Shown in pieces: positions 15,770 through 25,799 of a DNA stretch of 64,000 nucleotides; the first letter of the stretch is position 1, and every line of letters starts with the position of its first letter. The notes under the pieces are model-generated. The model did not search any database. It had not been told where the DNA came from and saw only the letters and a list, made by a program, of their open reading frames with translations. The stretch is taken from assembly GCF_024343675.1 (NCBI RefSeq), contig NZ_RJUD01000004.1, forward strand, positions 124,001 through 188,000. Reading direction: 5' to 3'. This stretch comes from Lacihabitans sp. CS3-21 (GTDB lineage Bacteria > Bacteroidota > Bacteroidia > Cytophagales > Spirosomataceae). The translations under genes were made by a program, and so were the position numbers.

Positions 15770-18202
15770 ATGAAACACTTATTCATCACATTATTTTTAA
15801 TTACTTCTTTCACAGGCTTTTCGCAAAAAAATGGCAGCATCACAGGGAAGGTCATCGACAAAGGCACCCAGGAGATACTTCCATTTGTAAGTCTACAAAT
15901 TGTGGGCACTCAAAAAGGTGGCACTACGGACGAAAACGGAAATTTTCGTATCAGTGAGATTCCAGTTGGCACCTACAATATTTTGTTCAGCTATGTTGGC
16001 TATCAGAACTTTACCCTTTTCAATGTCGTCATAAATACAGGAAATGAGAGTACTTTTCAAGTAGAATTGGAGCCTCAGAAAAATGATCTAAAGGCTCTTG
16101 AAGTAACTGCAAAAAAAGAATCTGCTTTCACAGGCACATTAGAATCTCCTTTGAGTATTCAAAAACTCACTACCGAAGAAATTAGAGCCAATCCTGGCGG
16201 AAACTTTGATATCAGTAAGGTAATACAAATTCTTCCAGGCGTGGGTGGCGGCGTGGGTGGCGGTTCATTTCGAAATGACATCATCATTCGAGGTGGTGGA
16301 TCTAATGAAAACGTTTTTTATCTGGATGGCATTGAAGTTCCTGTAATCAACCATTTCCAAACTCAAGGAAGCAGCGGAGGACCACAAGGGATGCTCAATG
16401 TAAGTTTTATTGAAGACGTAAAGCTTAGTTCCTCAGCTTTTGATGCTCGTTACGATAATGCTTTAAGTTCTGTTTTTCAGTTCAAACAAAAAAATGGCAA
16501 TCCAAATGAACTACAAGGCAACATCAGATTAAGTGCCACTGAATTAGCCACTACTTTTGAAGGACCTATTTCAAAAAATACTACATTTTTGGCTTCAGCT
16601 CGAAGGTCTTATTTACAATTATTATTCAAAGCCATCGATTTGCCAATTAGACCAAATTACTGGGATTTTCAAACAAAAATTAGCCATCAAATTGACAAAA
16701 AAACTTCGTTGACATTTGTAGGTCTTGGTGCAATTGATGAGTTCAGTTTTGCTATTTCGGATGAATATTCAGCTGAAAAAGCACAAACTATTAATTCTGC
16801 ACCAAATATTAATCAGTGGAACTATACCGTTGGGGCATCACTTAAAAGGCTGATAAACAATGGCTATTGGAACTTAGCACTGAGTAGAAACATGTTTAAC
16901 AACGACATAGTAAAATACGAAGACAATGAATCTCCTGAAAGCTCACCTAAAACATTAGATTTAAATTCTCGAGAAGCCGAGAACAAATTACGTTTTGATG
17001 TAAATCAAACTTTGAATGGCTGGAAACTGGCTTATGGTTTGTCAACGCAGCTTGTAAAATACACGAATGAAACTTTCAATGTGATACGAAAACAGATTCT
17101 TGACGCTAACGGAAAGGTTGTTCAGCCTGAACTAAGTATCAATTTTGAAAGCCCAATCAATCCTTTCATGAAATATGGAGCATTTGTACAAATAGGTAGA
17201 AGATTTCAAAAATTAGGTCTTAGTGGGGGAATTAGAACCGATGGTAACAGTTTCACCGACAATGGAATGAATTTATTGAAAACGCTATCACCAAGAATTT
17301 CTTTGAGCTATTTTCTGAATAGCCAATGGTCCGTCAATGCATCGGCTGGTAGGTATTTCAAATTACCACCCTATACTATTCTAGGTTTTGCAAATACATC
17401 GGGTACTTTATTAAATCAAGACGCTGAATATCAAATCAGTAACCATTTGGTTTCTGGCGTTGAATTTATTCCAAATGAAAGCTTGAGATTTACGCTTGAG
17501 GGATTTTATAAATTTTACCAAAATATGCCGGTTTCTAAAAATTCAGGTATTTCTTTGGCCAATTTGGGAGCTGATTTTAATGTTTTAGGCAATGAAGAAG
17601 TTTTATTTACTGGAGATGGTAAGACTTATGGAATTGAGTTTTTTGCCCAAAAGAAACTTACAAAAAGGTTTTTTGGTGTCTATTCTTACACTTACTACAG
17701 GAGTCTTTTTAGTGGTTTGGATGGCAAACTGATTTCGAGTTCATGGGACAATAGACATTTGATGAGTTTTGCCGTAGGTTATAAATTCCGAAGAAACTGG
17801 GAAGCAGGCTTGAAGTTTCGTTTGCAAGGTGGAGCTCCATACTCACCAATTAATGAAAATGCCTCAAGGCTCAATTATATAACCCAAGGCACTACCGTAT
17901 ATGATTATTCACGATTAAACACACTTCGATTGGGTTCATTTAATAGCAGTGATATCAGAATTGACAAGAAAATTAACTTCAAAAGAACTGCCTTAGATTT
18001 GTATATAGATGTAACTAACTGGTATTTAGCCAAATCTCCAACTGTTCCAGAATTTACCCTAAAAAGAAACGAGACCAACACAGGTTTTGCAACAACTGAT
18101 GGTGGCCAAATTAAACAAGATGCATCGAATGGAATTCCAGTAATTTTAAACGAACCATCGGCTTTGGTAACACCTACTATTGGATTTATTTGGGAATTTT
18201 AA
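15770..18202 (+). CDS. TonB-dependent outer-membrane receptor with carboxypeptidase-regulatory-like N-domain
   Basis: This 810-residue protein starts with a signal peptide (MKHLFITLFLITSFTGFSQ). Residues about 22-105 are the Ig-like CarboxypepD-reg domain (GSITGKVIDKGTQEILPFVSLQI). The plug follows (about 115-240: GGNFDISKVIQILPGVGG, FRNDIIIRGGGSNENVFYLDGIEVP), then a beta-barrel to the C-terminal Phe (TPTIGFIWEF), the normal outer-membrane insertion signal. There is no neighbouring SusD gene, so it is the stand-alone type used for siderophores, metals or small ligands. The ligand cannot be read. A GGGVGGG tract in the plug is unusual but in frame. It ends 22 bp before a terminator. Confidence 0.93.
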   Translation: MKHLFITLFLITSFTGFSQKNGSITGKVIDKGTQEILPFVSLQIVGTQKGGTTDENGNFRISEIPVGTYNILFSYVGYQNFTLFNVVINTGNESTFQVELEPQKNDLKALEVTAKKESAFTGTLESPLSIQKLTTEEIRANPGGNFDISKVIQILPGVGGGVGGGSFRNDIIIRGGGSNENVFYLDGIEVPVINHFQTQGSSGGPQGMLNVSFIEDVKLSSSAFDARYDNALSSVFQFKQKNGNPNELQGNIRLSATELATTFEGPISKNTTFLASARRSYLQLLFKAIDLPIRPNYWDFQTKISHQIDKKTSLTFVGLGAIDEFSFAISDEYSAEKAQTINSAPNINQWNYTVGASLKRLINNGYWNLALSRNMFNNDIVKYEDNESPESSPKTLDLNSREAENKLRFDVNQTLNGWKLAYGLSTQLVKYTNETFNVIRKQILDANGKVVQPELSINFESPINPFMKYGAFVQIGRRFQKLGLSGGIRTDGNSFTDNGMNLLKTLSPRISLSYFLNSQWSVNASAGRYFKLPPYTILGFANTSGTLLNQDAEYQISNHLVSGVEFIPNESLRFTLEGFYKFYQNMPVSKNSGISLANLGADFNVLGNEEVLFTGDGKTYGIEFFAQKKLTKRFFGVYSYTYYRSLFSGLDGKLISSSWDNRHLMSFAVGYKFRRNWEAGLKFRLQGGAPYSPINENASRLNYITQGTTVYDYSRLNTLRLGSFNSSDIRIDKKINFKRTALDLYIDVTNWYLAKSPTVPEFTLKRNETNTGFATTDGGQIKQDASNGIPVILNEPSALVTPTIGFIWEF

Positions 18203-18223
18203 TATTAGAACTTGTTTAATATG

Positions 18224-18258
18224 AAAAAGCACTTGAAGTTATACTACAAGTGCTTTTT
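18224..18258. terminator. Bidirectional intrinsic terminator
   Basis: AAAAAGCACTTG (18224-18235) is perfectly complementary to CAAGTGCTTTTT (18247-18258) around an 11-base loop, with A and T runs on each side. It ends both the TonB receptor and the convergent metZ-like operon. Confidence 0.9.
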
Positions 18259-18282
18259 TATATAAATATTTATCAGAAATTC

Positions 18283-19452
18283 TTAATTCGAGCCTTCAAT
18301 GGCTTGAGTAAAATCTTCAATTAAATCTTCAATATCCTCCAGGCCAACAGAAACTCTCATACTTCCTTCAAAAATACCCAATTTGGCTTTATCCTCCTTC
18401 GATACTTTGGCATGCGTTGTTGTATCAGGGTTTGTAATCGTCGTCCTGCTATCACCAAGATTAGAAGTTAATGAAACTATTTTTAGTAGTTTGGTAAACT
18501 TCACAACACGGTCAAATCCCCCTTCTAGTTCGAAAGTTACTAATGCACCTCCTGCTGTCATTTGTTTTTTGGCCAATTCATATTGTGGATGAGAAGGCAA
18601 AAATGGATAATTGACTTTTTTAACGCCTTTAATAGTTTCTAATGCCTTGGCCAATTTTAGTGCGTTTTCACAATGTCTATCTAATCTCAATCCAAGGGTT
18701 TCTAAACCTTTTGTAAGCACCCAAGCGTTAAATGGTGCCAAAGAAGGTCCAGTTTGACGACAGAAAAATCTAACTTTTTCTATCAAAGCCTTTGTGCCAA
18801 CTATAATTCCACCCAAAACTCTTCCCTGACCATCAAAAAACTTGGTTGCTGAATGTACTATAAGATTTGCACCATAATCTGATGGTGTTTGGAGCATTGG
18901 AGTGGCAAAACAATTATCTACAAAATATATCAAATTGTTTTTTTTCACCAATTCCCCAATCATTTCCATATCCACCAATTCAAGACCAGGATTAGAAGGC
19001 GTTTCCAAGTAGATCATTTTTGTATTGGGCTGAATGGCATTTTCCCATTCCTCTTTCGGTGCAGATGCATCGATATATGTATGTGTTATTCCCCAATTGG
19101 GAAGAATTTGCGTAATAATCTGATGTGCAGAACCAAACAATGCTTTAGACGAAACAATATGATCTCCTGAAACCAAAGTAGCAGCAAATCCTGCAAAAAC
19201 AGCAGCCATGCCAGTAGCTGTTGCAATACCTTCGTCTGCATCTTCTAACATACAAACTTTATCCACAAATTCTTGAACTGTTGGGTTCGAAAAACGCGAA
19301 TAAATATTGCCTTCGAGCGTATTGTCAAACAAATCTTTACCCATTTGAGCATCTTCAAAACAAAAGCTACTGGTCAAGTAAAGAGGCGTAGAATGCTCTC
19401 TAAATTGTGTTTTTTCTGTTTGAATACGAATCAATTTGGTCTGCTTTTTCAT
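18283..19452 (-). CDS. Cys/Met metabolism PLP enzyme, O-succinylhomoserine sulfhydrylase-like
   Basis: The 389-residue protein (ATG at 19452) is a fold-type I PLP enzyme of the trans-sulfuration family. The PLP lysine is K204 in VHSATKFFDGQGR; the cofactor-phosphate loop ATGMAAVFAG (about 80-89) and the IYLETPSNPGLELVD and FVDNCFATPMLQ blocks are all present. The DGQGR after the lysine resembles MetZ (O-succinylhomoserine sulfhydrylase) more than MetB, which is why that activity is preferred; cystathionine gamma-synthase or gamma-lyase remain possible. It is the last gene of a six-gene operon, its ATG sharing one base with the acyltransferase stop (TGATG). Confidence 0.88.
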   Translation of the reverse strand: MKKQTKLIRIQTEKTQFREHSTPLYLTSSFCFEDAQMGKDLFDNTLEGNIYSRFSNPTVQEFVDKVCMLEDADEGIATATGMAAVFAGFAATLVSGDHIVSSKALFGSAHQIITQILPNWGITHTYIDASAPKEEWENAIQPNTKMIYLETPSNPGLELVDMEMIGELVKKNNLIYFVDNCFATPMLQTPSDYGANLIVHSATKFFDGQGRVLGGIIVGTKALIEKVRFFCRQTGPSLAPFNAWVLTKGLETLGLRLDRHCENALKLAKALETIKGVKKVNYPFLPSHPQYELAKKQMTAGGALVTFELEGGFDRVVKFTKLLKIVSLTSNLGDSRTTITNPDTTTHAKVSKEDKAKLGIFEGSMRVSVGLEDIEDLIEDFTQAIEGSN

Positions 19453-20015
19453 CAAAAAATATCGTTTTTATAATTATTTATCCAGTTTTTCTGAATTCCT
19501 CCCATTTTCCCAAAAAATGGAAGAAAGTACGTTTTCATATCAGCTGCAAAATCACCACTTGGAAAAAATGGATCTGCAATGATTACTTCTTTTTTTACTA
19601 GGTCAAAACCAACTCTAATAATTGGAATATTAGCACCGACTGCAATATAATAAAACCCTGTTTTGAGTTTATCCACATTTTTTCGGGTACCTTCGGGGGC
19701 AATACCAATCAAGATTTTTTCAAATGAATTGATCACCGCCACCTGACTATCCACCATATTCATTTTTTCGGACCTGAATACGGGTGTTCCGCCCAAAGCT
19801 TTAAAAATAAACCCGAATGGTGGCTTAAAAAGTTCTGCTTTACCCAGGTATTTAATTTCTAATCGCATTTCTGCTCTTGCACTTATTCCAACTAAAAAAT
19901 CCTTCCAACTATTGTGAGGAGCTACTGAAAGTATGGCTTTTTTGATTTTAGGATCAACTTCCCCAATCACTTTCCAACCCAAAAGCCTAAAGCAAATTCG
20001 TAATAAGAAGTTCAT
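19452..20015 (-). CDS. PlsC-like lysophospholipid/glycerol-phosphate acyltransferase
   Basis: The start chosen is the ATG at 20015 (187 residues); an in-frame TTG at 20021 would overlap the upstream gene. The HX4D acyltransferase motif is HNSWKD (about 35-40) and the second motif is APEGTRKN (about 106-113), both catalytic signatures of 1-acyl-glycerol-3-phosphate acyltransferases. The protein is shorter than classic PlsC and matches the compact Bacteroidota form. The N-terminal LLRICFRLLGW is membrane-associating. It lies between an M50 protease and the metZ-like gene in the accA operon, consistent with a lipid role. Confidence 0.85.
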   Translation of the reverse strand: MNFLLRICFRLLGWKVIGEVDPKIKKAILSVAPHNSWKDFLVGISARAEMRLEIKYLGKAELFKPPFGFIFKALGGTPVFRSEKMNMVDSQVAVINSFEKILIGIAPEGTRKNVDKLKTGFYYIAVGANIPIIRVGFDLVKKEVIIADPFFPSGDFAADMKTYFLPFFGKMGGIQKNWINNYKNDIF

Positions 20016-20017
20016 TT

Positions 20018-21148
20018 TCAATTAATTGGGTTAGGTGAAAAACAAATAAAGAAAATAAATATTGCCAACCAGCCTAGAATCTTTCTTGTTATTCCCAGTG
20101 GTTTACTATCAATTGTCTCAGGATGGTAGACACCCAAAACACGACCAATTAAAAAGCCAAATGCTAGGAATCCTGAATAGCCTGAAATTTGTGGAGCGTA
20201 TTTTGAAAAAGTCAACTGAAAAAGAATAACCGCAAGTGCAAGTATCAAACCATTCAATTTTTTATCAAATATTCTCGAAAAACACAAATAGTTAAAATAA
20301 ACAAAAAATAAAAATTGCAAAAGAAGCATGCCTTGCTCTTCCGAATATGCCATTGTAAAGTCCGTCAATTTAAACATACCCAAACCCGAATAAGAAACCA
20401 ATAAAACCAGAAAAACAGGGGATACTATGTCAAAAGCTTTTTTCCCGATAAGGGCAAAAAGTATATGGCCACCGTCCAGTTGGCCAATTGGTAATAGATT
20501 AAGAGCGGTAAAAAGCAAACCCAAAAATCCTGCTAAAATTAGCGGATAATGGGTAAGTTCAAATTTATGTGGTATCAAAGATGGATCGGCAAGATTACTT
20601 TCTAAAAAATTATATATCAGGCTTTTACCCAAAGTTATTATCTCACCGTTGGTCTGATATGTATCCAAAAACGCTCTATAATTTCCTTGAAAATTTTTGT
20701 ATTCGGGATGAATAGTGTAGATGTAATCGTCGGCTGGCAAATAGTAAAATCCACAGGCCAAAACAACTACGGCAACAACGAAACCCGCCAATGGCCCAGC
20801 TATACCAATATCAAAATAATCGTTCTTTGAGTTAATTTTTTCCTTGATTTTTATGAAAGCTCCAAATGTTCCAATTGAGGTTAAAACCACAAACCATCCA
20901 GGGATATAGTAAGGTAACGTGACATCTATTTTACGGATTTTGGCCATAAAATAATGTCCAAACTCATGGGTAGTAAGAAAACCCAAGAATGGAATAGAAA
21001 ACCAAAGCCCCTCCTTAAATTCTGCTAAACCCATCATGTCGCTTTGAAAAAAGAAGGATTTACCGTAAATCCACTCGGCCCCAGCAAGTGTGGTGGTAAT
21101 GATTGTAACCACAAAAAGAATGATATTAATATAAGGGCTTTTTAGCAT
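20018..21148 (-). CDS. Site-2 protease family (M50) zinc metalloprotease
   Basis: This 376-residue protein is a polytopic membrane protease with about eight hydrophobic segments. The zinc-binding HEFGH is at 61-65 in TTHEFGHYFMAK, and the third ligand region NLLPIGQLDGGH is at 217-228, both hallmarks of site-2 proteases. Members cleave transmembrane segments of regulators such as anti-sigma factors, but no PDZ domain is present, and many Bacteroidota copies have no known substrate. The gene lies 2 bp after the HAD gene and 2 bp before the acyltransferase gene in the accA operon. Confidence 0.92.
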   Translation of the reverse strand: MLKSPYINIILFVVTIITTTLAGAEWIYGKSFFFQSDMMGLAEFKEGLWFSIPFLGFLTTHEFGHYFMAKIRKIDVTLPYYIPGWFVVLTSIGTFGAFIKIKEKINSKNDYFDIGIAGPLAGFVVAVVVLACGFYYLPADDYIYTIHPEYKNFQGNYRAFLDTYQTNGEIITLGKSLIYNFLESNLADPSLIPHKFELTHYPLILAGFLGLLFTALNLLPIGQLDGGHILFALIGKKAFDIVSPVFLVLLVSYSGLGMFKLTDFTMAYSEEQGMLLLQFLFFVYFNYLCFSRIFDKKLNGLILALAVILFQLTFSKYAPQISGYSGFLAFGFLIGRVLGVYHPETIDSKPLGITRKILGWLAIFIFFICFSPNPIN

Positions 21149-21150
21149 TT

Positions 21151-21783
21151 CTAAAGTATATGTTCTAAGATTTCAGTAAAACACTCGGGCGGATTAATTT
21201 TTATACATTGTATACCTAAATCTGATGCAGCATCTATATTGTCCTGATTATCATCAAGAAACAAAATTTCATGAGGTTTCAAACTTACTTTACTAATAAC
21301 AGCATCATAAATTTTGTAATCTGGTTTCCAAAGCCCCATTTTGTAAGACAAAAATGTCTCATTAAAAATAGACTCGAAGTTTGCTATTCCGAATCTTGTC
21401 CTGAAATATTGTTTGCACTGCTCAATATGAATATTATTGGTATTGCTGAGCAAATAAATCGGGTATTTCATTTTCAAAGATTCCAAAAAGTCTAACCTTT
21501 TTTTGGGCACATCTAACAACAAAGCGTTCCACGCTTGATCAATCTCTTGATCATTAAGCGGATAACTAAGTATTTGTCGGATTACATCTCTAAATTCATC
21601 ATCGGAATAAAAACCTGTTTCATATTTTTTGAAAACTTCTGCATCTGCAAAAAGTTGCTTTATTCTTGCAGGAGACTTAAAAGTCAATTCTGAAAAAGCC
21701 AAAATAGTTTTTTCAACATCAATATTGATGATTACATTTCCAAAATCAAATACAACGGCTTTTATGGTAGATTTAGAACCCAT
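21151..21783 (-). CDS. HAD family hydrolase (subfamily IA)
   Basis: The 210-residue protein has HAD motif I in VVFDFGNVIINID (about 10-22, nucleophile Asp of FDFGN; the +2 residue is Gly where many phosphatases have Asp, as in YihX-like members). Motif II is YLLSNTNNIH (Ser/Thr, about 110) and motif IV is EILFLDDNQDNIDAA (about 173). A helical cap lies between. It is probably a cytoplasmic phosphatase for a small sugar or nucleotide phosphate; the substrate is unknown. It starts 1 bp after the accA stop and precedes the M50 protease. Confidence 0.88.
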   Translation of the reverse strand: MGSKSTIKAVVFDFGNVIINIDVEKTILAFSELTFKSPARIKQLFADAEVFKKYETGFYSDDEFRDVIRQILSYPLNDQEIDQAWNALLLDVPKKRLDFLESLKMKYPIYLLSNTNNIHIEQCKQYFRTRFGIANFESIFNETFLSYKMGLWKPDYKIYDAVISKVSLKPHEILFLDDNQDNIDAASDLGIQCIKINPPECFTEILEHIL

Positions 21784-21784
21784 A

Positions 21785-22738
21785 CTATTCTACAACAACG
21801 CCCATTGAACAAAATTTATCAATTCTTTCCGAAATTCGCTCTTGTGGAGTCAATTTCTCAAGCTCGGTTATTTCCTTAATAATGGTTTTTTTCAAGGTTT
21901 CTGACATTTCATCCCACTTTAAATGTGCTCCGCCTTGAGGCTCAGCTATGATTCCATCTATTAAGCCATTTTGTTTCATATCCACTGCAGTCAGTTTGAG
22001 TGCTTCAGCCGCTTGTTCTTTAAACTCCCAAGTTCTCCAAAGAATAGTTGAGCAGTTTTCAGGCGAAATTACTGAATACCAAGAGTTTTCAAGCATTAAT
22101 ACTCTGTCACCTATGGCAATCCCCAAAGCTCCTCCAGATGCTCCTTCGCCTATTATTATACAAATAACAGGCACTCTTAATGTCATCATTTCTTTCAGAT
22201 TTCTTGCAATGGCTTCTCCTTGACCTCTTTCTTCTGCTTCTAAACCTGGAAACGCCCCTGGAGTGTCTATTAAAGTTACTATAGGCAAACCAAATTTTTC
22301 AGCCAATTTCATCAACCTCAGAGCCTTTCTATATCCTTCTGGATTTGGCATTCCAAAATTCCGATGTTGCCTTTCTTTGGTTTTTCTTCCTTTTTGCTGA
22401 CCAATAATCATCACACTTACACCTTCGATGTTGGCTATTCCACCCACAACAGCCGGATCGTCTCTAACTGTTCGGTCTCCATGCAATTCATGAAATTCGG
22501 TGCAAATTCTTTCTATATAATCTAAGGTATAAGGTCTTTCTGGATGCCTTGAAAGCTGGACTCTCTGCCAACGGGTGAGATTCTGAAAAGTTTCAGCTCT
22601 CAAAGAATCAATAGCGGATGAGAGGTTTCTCACGGCGTCGCTTACATCAACATTGTTGTCTTCGGCCAATTTTTTCATGTCTTCTAATTTGGCTTCAAGT
22701 TCTGCTATCGGTTTCTCAAATTCTAATAAAGTTCTCAT
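21785..22738 (-). CDS. accA: Acetyl-CoA carboxylase carboxyltransferase subunit alpha
   Basis: The 317-residue protein is the alpha half of the carboxyltransferase that moves CO2 from carboxybiotin to acetyl-CoA, the first step of fatty acid synthesis. Recognisable blocks are [18 protein letters not shown] (N-terminal helix), [22 protein letters not shown] (about 88-109), [52 protein letters not shown] and [21 protein letters not shown]. The length is normal. It follows the MBL-fold gene by 10 bp. The beta subunit accD is not in the window. Confidence 0.96.
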   Translation of the reverse strand: MRTLLEFEKPIAELEAKLEDMKKLAEDNNVDVSDAVRNLSSAIDSLRAETFQNLTRWQRVQLSRHPERPYTLDYIERICTEFHELHGDRTVRDDPAVVGGIANIEGVSVMIIGQQKGRKTKERQHRNFGMPNPEGYRKALRLMKLAEKFGLPIVTLIDTPGAFPGLEAEERGQGEAIARNLKEMMTLRVPVICIIIGEGASGGALGIAIGDRVLMLENSWYSVISPENCSTILWRTWEFKEQAAEALKLTAVDMKQNGLIDGIIAEPQGGAHLKWDEMSETLKKTIIKEITELEKLTPQERISERIDKFCSMGVVVE

Positions 22739-22748
22739 TGAAGTCTAT

Positions 22749-24167
22749 TTATAATTCAAATGATTGGTTTTGATTGGGTAATACTACGTTTTCGTAACCT
22801 TTCGTTTCTAATATTTCTTTAAAATTTGTCATGGCATCAAAGTCGCCATGAACCAAAAATAACTTTTTTAACTTAGTTTTATCTTGGTTTTCTGCAAAGC
22901 TAATCAAATCGTTTAAATCTCCATGCCCACTAAACACATCTATTTTTTTAATGTTGGCATTTACGGCAAATTTCTTGTTTCTGATTTGTAAATCTTTCAA
23001 ATCCCCTGACAATAACCTACCTCCTACCGAGTCTTCGGTAGCATAGCCTACCATCAATATTGTGGCATAAGGATTTTCGATGTTTTTCTCTACATGATAT
23101 TCTACTCTTCCACCTTTTATCATGCCCGAAGACGAAATGATAATACACGATTCTGTATGCGTTGAAGCAGCTTTACTTTCTAAATCAGTTTCAAGATAAT
23201 GGAGATTCTCAAAGTCGAATATTGAATCTGTTTCTTCATAAAAATCTCTGGCCTCTTTGTTTAGTTGTTTTCTGTATTTTTCATAAACCTTTGTACTCAC
23301 TCTTGCTAATGGACTGTCCGTAAATACTTTAATGGGCTTAATATCGTAGTTTTGATAAAGTCTATTGAGGGTATAAAGCAAACATTGGGTTCGGCCAACG
23401 CTAAAAGATGGAACAATCAATCTTCCCGTAATGTCCACACAGGCCTCCTGAATAATCTGTCTCAACACTTCCTCTGGTTCACCAGCATCTGAGTGGTTTC
23501 TATTGCCGTAGGTCGATTCCATGACCAAATAATCTACCTCAGGCATAGCTACTGGGTCAACTAAAAGTGGAAAGTTTTTTCGGCCAATATCTCCAGAAAA
23601 ACCGATTTTTTTGAAAACTCCGTTTTCCTTAACTTCAATAACTATATGAGCAGCACCTAATAAATGACCAGCTGGATAAAATGTCACATATCCGTCGTCT
23701 TTAAACTTAAATCTATTGCCAAAAGCTATAGGTACAAAGTTTTGAATAGCTTCGTCGACCTGTTTTCTCAAATAAAGCCCTTGTGTTTCTATGCTTTTCC
23801 ACTTTTTAGATTTCTTATGGCTTTTCTCTATACTTTTTACGATTTTCGAGTTCAGATTGGCGGCATCGTGCAACAGCAATTCAGACAGTTCCATGGTTGG
23901 ACTTGTACACAAAACTTGTCCTTCAAAACCAGATTGGTAAAGATTTGGAACTTGACCAGAGTGATCTATGTGGGCATGTGTCAGGAGAACAATATTTACG
24001 AGAGAAGCATCAAAAGGAAAATTTCCATACTGAAAGACCTCTCGGTGATTTTGAGAGCCATCCAATGTTGAACCGCAATCAATAAGAATACGATAATCAT
24101 CCTCTAGTTCTAAGAGAAACATACTACCTGTCACTTTTCTGGCTGCACCATAAAATGTAAGCCTCAT
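22749..24167 (-). CDS. MBL-fold metallohydrolase with beta-CASP and RMMBL domains
   Basis: The 472-residue protein has the metallo-beta-lactamase metal motif LTHAHIDHSGQVPNL (about 62-76), motif III near AGHLLGAAHIVIEV, and SGDIGRKNFPLL. The beta-CASP insert follows (FTDSPLARVSTKVYEKYRK), and the RMMBL motif VFSGHGDLNDLISF is near the C-terminus with VHGD at its end. This is the CPSF73/RNase J-like layout, so RNA endonuclease or exonuclease activity is likely. It is the first gene of the six-gene minus operon; a TATCTTTG element (24213-24206) lies upstream. Confidence 0.92.
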   Translation of the reverse strand: MRLTFYGAARKVTGSMFLLELEDDYRILIDCGSTLDGSQNHREVFQYGNFPFDASLVNIVLLTHAHIDHSGQVPNLYQSGFEGQVLCTSPTMELSELLLHDAANLNSKIVKSIEKSHKKSKKWKSIETQGLYLRKQVDEAIQNFVPIAFGNRFKFKDDGYVTFYPAGHLLGAAHIVIEVKENGVFKKIGFSGDIGRKNFPLLVDPVAMPEVDYLVMESTYGNRNHSDAGEPEEVLRQIIQEACVDITGRLIVPSFSVGRTQCLLYTLNRLYQNYDIKPIKVFTDSPLARVSTKVYEKYRKQLNKEARDFYEETDSIFDFENLHYLETDLESKAASTHTESCIIISSSGMIKGGRVEYHVEKNIENPYATILMVGYATEDSVGGRLLSGDLKDLQIRNKKFAVNANIKKIDVFSGHGDLNDLISFAENQDKTKLKKLFLVHGDFDAMTNFKEILETKGYENVVLPNQNQSFEL

Positions 24168-24205
24168 TGAATACTGTTTTTTAAAAAATTCATGTAAAAG
24201 GACTG

Positions 24206-24213
24206 CAAAGATA
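24206..24213 (-). promoter_or_regulatory. -7 element of the MBL-accA operon
   Basis: The minus strand reads TATCTTTG here, a match to TAnnTTTG, 39 bases before the ATG at 24167. No TTG at the -33 position was found, so support is partial. Confidence 0.4.
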
Positions 24214-24251
24214 GTATATTGGAGTACTATTAAAGAAAATTTTAGAAATTC

Positions 24252-25649
24252 ATGAAAATATTTTGCATAATAATCTTACAAATAAGCACTTATTCAAGTC
24301 AATTAAATACCATTATTTCACAATTTCTAGGAAATTCCTCAGCCGAAAATACAAATATTTCCATCAGCATAAGAAAAATATCAGATGAAAAGGAAATATT
24401 TAGCTATCAACCCAAAATGGCTCTACCGCCAGCTTCTACCTTAAAATTAATTACTACAGGAACAGCCCTTGATACTTTGGGGGCAGACTTCAAGTTTCAA
24501 ACTTTAGTAAAAATTAGTGGCCAAATAACCAATGGCGTTTTGGATGGAAATATCATTATCGTGCCAAATGGAGACCCTAGTTTTGGTTCGAAAAGACTAG
24601 GCCTAAACTCGATCAACCAAATAGTGGATGCATTAAAGGTAAAAAAAATTAAGCAAATAAATGGGAGCGTACTGATTGAAGAAAAAAGCAAACATGTGAT
24701 TCCGAATGATTGGCTTTTAGGTGATTTAGGAAATTACTATGGTGCATTCCCTAAAGATTTTAATTACAATGAAAACTTTTATACCGTTTATTTCAATGGT
24801 GGAGATAAAGTCGGTGATTCAGCAAGCATTAAAAATGTTTCACCAAGTTCGATTAAATGGAAAATAAAAAACAACGTAACAACGGCAGATAAAGGCACAG
24901 GCGACATGGTCAATATCTTAAACTTAGCTCCTTATAATGAAATAGTTATGACTGGAACCGTGCCCTTAAAGAGTACGAATTTTGAGGTTAAAGGCTCAAT
25001 TCCAAACATAAACGACGTTTTTGAAGATTTGCTTATTTTGGAATGTTCAAAAAATGGAATTACAATCTCCAACCAACTTTTCATAACTGGTACTCAAATG
25101 GATACCTTAATTGTTTTAAACTCTCCTAAACTTTCCACTATTACTGAGCATTGCAATTTTAGGAGTATAAACTTCTACGCAGATGGCTTATCCAACTATT
25201 TGATAAGCACAATAGCTGATTCTTCTCAGGACTTTAATTTATTTTTGAAAAATTATTGGTCAAAAAAAGGTTTGAATCTTAACAATTTCAATTTTTTGGA
25301 TGGAAGTGGCTTATCCCCGATGAATACATTTTCTTGCCAAACCATGACTTCATTTTTATCTAAAATGGCCATAAGTAAAAGCTTCGACTCTTTTTTAGCC
25401 AGTATCCCAAAAGTTGGAAAGTCAGGAACTGTAGCTTCATTAGACCCATCAGGAATAACTCGTGGGAGAATTCATGCCAAAAGTGGTTCTATTTCAGGAA
25501 CTAGAAATTATTCAGGGTATTTTTTTAACGAAAAAAATGAGATTTATGCATTCAGCATCTATCTGAATGGGATAAATGATACCATTCAATTATTTTCTCG
25601 ACAATTTTTGCAAAATTTATTGTTTAAAATGATTGATTTAAATCAATAG
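24252..25649 (+). CDS. D-alanyl-D-alanine carboxypeptidase/endopeptidase (PBP4 / DacB family)
   Basis: This 465-residue protein has an N-terminal hydrophobic export signal and the S13 peptidase motifs: SxxK as PASTLKLI (about 58-65), the SxN-like FLDGSGLSPMN (about 351-361) and the KTG equivalent HAKSGSISGTRNYSGY (about 405). Members trim or cut peptidoglycan peptide cross-links in the periplasm. A large insert between the first and second motifs (about 90-300) is normal for the family. It is divergent from the MBL-fold operon, and its neighbours downstream are unrelated. Confidence 0.93.
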   Translation: MKIFCIIILQISTYSSQLNTIISQFLGNSSAENTNISISIRKISDEKEIFSYQPKMALPPASTLKLITTGTALDTLGADFKFQTLVKISGQITNGVLDGNIIIVPNGDPSFGSKRLGLNSINQIVDALKVKKIKQINGSVLIEEKSKHVIPNDWLLGDLGNYYGAFPKDFNYNENFYTVYFNGGDKVGDSASIKNVSPSSIKWKIKNNVTTADKGTGDMVNILNLAPYNEIVMTGTVPLKSTNFEVKGSIPNINDVFEDLLILECSKNGITISNQLFITGTQMDTLIVLNSPKLSTITEHCNFRSINFYADGLSNYLISTIADSSQDFNLFLKNYWSKKGLNLNNFNFLDGSGLSPMNTFSCQTMTSFLSKMAISKSFDSFLASIPKVGKSGTVASLDPSGITRGRIHAKSGSISGTRNYSGYFFNEKNEIYAFSIYLNGINDTIQLFSRQFLQNLLFKMIDLNQ

Positions 25650-25799
25650 TAATTTTATTTGCCAGTGTTTTAAACGTGTTCCCAAAAAATATAAATTTAA
25701 CGAAAATACTATCCCAATGCAAAAATGGATGGTATTCTATGTGCTTTTTTAAAAATACAATTCACTCTCTCATATTTTTCACCATAAAAAAAGAAAACA